Both the position numbers and the translations under genes were made by a program. From assembly GCA_052143655.1 (NCBI GenBank), contig JBKQSL010000105.1, positions 1 to 7,789 of the forward strand: 7,789 nucleotides of DNA, given 5' to 3'. This document shows, piece after piece, positions 6,167 to 7,789 of the stretch. The notes under the pieces were generated by a model, which worked only from the letters and a program-made list of their open reading frames with translations, did no database searches and was not told the origin of the DNA. The stretch comes from CAVSUR01 sp052143655. Lineage in GTDB: Bacteria; Actinomycetota; Actinomycetes; Streptosporangiales; Streptosporangiaceae. Each line of letters begins with the position of its first letter. The first letter of the stretch is position 1.

Positions 6167-7351
6167 TCAGTGCCCGGTGGGGGCGTGGTGATCGTGGTGG
6201 CCGTTCGCGGTGTCGGGCTGGCCGCCCATCATCTTGAGCATCGGGATGCCGCCGGTGCGGGCGAACCGGTAACACAGCGCGGCGGCGAGGATCAGGAAGA
6301 TGATGTTCAGGACGGTGGTGTAGTTCCACTGGATGGACGCCTCGATCACCTTGGCGTGCCGTCCGGCCGGGATGAGGCCGAGGCCGCCGAAGATCAGCTC
6401 GACCAGGTACCCGGCGGCGGCCATGGTGACGTAGAAGGTCGCCAGGATGAACAGCATCATCTTGGTGCCGTAGTACTTCCGGTAGATCACCAGGATGGGC
6501 ACGATGATCAGGTCGGCGAAGATGAACGCGACCACGCCGCCGAAGCTGATGCCGCCGTTCCACAGCACCGCGGCGAGCGGGACGTTGCCGATGGAGCAGA
6601 CGAAGCTGAGCAGGCTGACGACCGGGCCGATCAGCGGCCCCCAGAGCTTGGACGCGAGCGGGTGGCCGGCGAAGAACAGGTGGCTCCAGAAGCTGTCCGG
6701 TACCCAGGCTGCGACCGCGCCGGCGATCAGCAGGCCGATCGCGATGTCGCGGATGACCGCTGCCCACTCCATCACGAAAATGTGCGATACCGAGGTGAAC
6801 GCCTGCCGGGACCGCAGCCGCTGCCGCAGGCTGCCTTCGGCCTGGATTGTCATGTCCATCGCCGCATGCCCCTCCATAGACCCGGCCCGCCCCGTGTCCG
6901 CCTGGGTTCTGGCATCGTCGAGCAGCCGCTGCCGCAGGAACAGCCGGAACAGGAGCGCCAGCAAAATGATCATGATCGGGCCGCCGATGAACTCGGCCAG
7001 GGTGAACTGCCAGCCGATCAGAAGGGCCAGGATGATGCCGAGTTCCACGACCAGGTTGGTGGAGGCGATCTCGAACGCCATCGCCGCGGTGAAGCTGGCG
7101 CCCTTGCGGAACAGCGAGCGGGCCAGCGCCACCGCGGCGTATGAGCAGGAGGACGAGGCTGCGCCGAACCCGGTCGCGATCGCCAGCGTCCGGAGCCGGT
7201 CATCGCCCAGCCGCCGGATAATCGTTGACCGCCGCACCACCGCCTGCACCACAGCCGAAAGCGCGAACCCCAGGATCAGCGCCCAGAGGATCTCCCAGGT
7301 CATCGATCCGCTGATCGCCAGCGCATGACCCACGGCATCCAGCACCCTCAT
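6167..7351 (-). CDS. PF03773-family permease with Met/His-rich segments
   Basis: This 394-residue integral membrane protein belongs to the predicted permease family once called DUF318 (YraQ/ArsP-like), with about eight hydrophobic helices in two halves. The family cysteine motifs are present: GFGAASSSCSYAA at 61-73 in the first half and SFVCSIGNVPLAAVLWNGG at 249-267 in the second. Between the halves is a soluble loop (about 140-185) carrying MEGHAAMDM at 159-167. The C-terminus ends in a His-rich tail (GHHDHHAPTGH, 384-394). Both are plausible metal-binding segments. Some family members (ArsP) export organoarsenicals, while for most the substrate is unknown. The ATG at 7351 is well supported by GGAGGAGGAG (complement of 7356-7365) four bases away. 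Downstream lies a CDF transporter remnant, and about 200 bases upstream a CsoR-like operator, suggesting a role in metal efflux under metal control. Confidence 0.88.
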   Translation of the reverse strand: MRVLDAVGHALAISGSMTWEILWALILGFALSAVVQAVVRRSTIIRRLGDDRLRTLAIATGFGAASSSCSYAAVALARSLFRKGASFTAAMAFEIASTNLVVELGIILALLIGWQFTLAEFIGGPIMIILLALLFRLFLRQRLLDDARTQADTGRAGSMEGHAAMDMTIQAEGSLRQRLRSRQAFTSVSHIFVMEWAAVIRDIAIGLLIAGAVAAWVPDSFWSHLFFAGHPLASKLWGPLIGPVVSLLSFVCSIGNVPLAAVLWNGGISFGGVVAFIFADLIIVPILVIYRKYYGTKMMLFILATFYVTMAAAGYLVELIFGGLGLIPAGRHAKVIEASIQWNYTTVLNIIFLILAAALCYRFARTGGIPMLKMMGGQPDTANGHHDHHAPTGH

Positions 7352-7547
7352 CGGACTCCTCCTCCACTGCTCCCAGCTTCTGCAGCCCCGGTGACAGGGA
7401 CTTGGGCAGGCACGTCACGCACTGAGAGCCCCGGTCCCCGGCACTCTGTCCGTTGCTTGCCCGGCGCCGCGAGAACCGTAGCCGGGCTGCGCCGGGTCAT
7501 TGGCGTGACCAGGGTGTTCTGCCTGCTGAATGCTCCGGTGCTTCAAC
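7352..7547 (-). other. Leader of the permease gene
   Basis: About 200 bases separate the permease start from the putative operator. Besides the ribosome binding site GGAGGAGGAG (complement of 7356-7365) I see no supportable gene. A minus-strand frame reading in from 7418 and a plus-strand frame from 7325 look accidental. If transcription begins near the operator, the messenger has a leader close to 190 bases, long enough for further control. Confidence 0.4.
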
Positions 7548-7564
7548 ATACCTATAGGGGGTAT
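7548..7564 (-). promoter_or_regulatory. Putative CsoR/RcnR-family operator
   Basis: ATACCTATAGGGGGTAT is an inverted repeat with perfect arms ATACC/GGTAT around a G-rich centre. Operators of the CsoR/RcnR family of copper-, nickel- and related sensors typically pair TACC-type and GGTA-type ends around G/C tracts. The site also contains TATAGG on either strand, which could act as a -10 box, so a bound repressor would block transcription. It precedes the permease gene, a fitting target. No regulator gene of this family is present in the window, so it would have to act from elsewhere or have been lost. The match was made by eye. Confidence 0.5.
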
Positions 7565-7627
7565 AGCGAGCCATGGAAGGCGGCAGATTGAGCCTGCGTC
7601 CTGCTTAGGTCTTAGAGGGCATCCGAT

Positions 7628-7789
7628 CTACGTGACTGAGGGTTCGCCCGGTTCGGCCGGGGCGTCTCGCCAGGTTGGGGTGAATTCGCCGGTGAGCCGC
7701 CGGCTCATGTTGTCGATCATCGCCCAGTGGATCATGGTGGCGGAACGTTCCGGGAGGGTCTCGTAATCCCGGGCCAATCGCCGGTGCAG
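7628..7789 (-). CDS. IS5-family transposase, C-terminal part (runs off the window)
   Basis: Translating the minus strand from the window edge gives 53 codons up to a TAG at 7628-7630. The reading begins LHRRLARDYETLPERSATMI, continues HWAMIDNMSRRLTGEF and ends near TPTWRDAP. This is the C-terminal signature of actinobacterial IS5-family DDE transposases: RRLARDYE-x-LPERS with the catalytic-region Glu, then MIxWAMIDxMSRRL. The start and most of the protein lie beyond 7789. The element's end should fall between the stop and the operator near 7565, but its inverted repeat cannot be fixed without the other end. Whether the full gene is intact cannot be judged here. Confidence 0.8.
   Translation of the reverse strand: MHRRLARDYETLPERSATMIHWAMIDNMSRRLTGEFTPTWRDAPAEPGEPSVT

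Noticed and set aside
6170..7144. 324-codon plus-strand open frame
   Set aside because: It is a hydrophilic Asp/Gly/Arg-rich shadow opposite the permease gene.

Overview
The window is GC-rich (CGG, GCC and CTG codons dominate, with long spurious antisense frames). Its gene families point to an actinomycete: an actinobacterial SRPBCC-like protein, an actinobacterial-type PF03773 permease, an AcuC deacetylase, and an ISKra4 transposase with Actinobacteria-like motifs. A family- or species-level name cannot be supported from the sequence alone.

Layout. (1) 1-313 holds no convincing gene, but a plausible promoter lies at 225-254. (2) 314-784 (+) encodes a small secreted protein of the allene oxide cyclase/dirigent-like barrel type. 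It has a strong Shine-Dalgarno and is followed by two perfect 7-bp hairpins. (3) 892-3549 is a graveyard of mobile DNA. A tyrosine-recombinase fragment (+) is joined tail to tail to an FRG-domain gene fragment (-), so each has lost its 3' part. The 5' end of the FRG gene is in turn cut off by an ISKra4-type insertion sequence (1673-3549). That element has an apparently intact transposase and imperfect terminal inverted repeats identified here. (4) 3550-3891 holds nothing recognisable. (5) 3892-7351 is a run of minus-strand chromosomal-type genes. In transcription order these are a PF03773 permease, a decayed remnant of a CDF (CzcD-like) metal transporter, an SRPBCC-like protein and AcuC. (6) 7548-7564 is an inverted repeat resembling a CsoR/RcnR-family operator, upstream of the permease. 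(7) 7628-7789 (-) is the C-terminus of an IS5-family transposase that runs off the window. It is not visible as a start-to-stop ORF because its start lies outside.

How the parts work together. The right half looks like a metal-handling transcription unit: a CsoR-like operator, a permease with Met/His-rich segments, and a CDF transporter. It has been eroded by truncation of the CDF gene and insertion of an IS5-family element next to the control region. The left half shows successive rearrangement, with a deletion joining an integrase to an FRG gene and then an ISKra4 insertion. I see no complete, clearly new multi-gene system. The most interesting items are the truncated FRG/integrase junction, the putative metal-responsive operator with its decayed operon, and the orphan secreted barrel protein.
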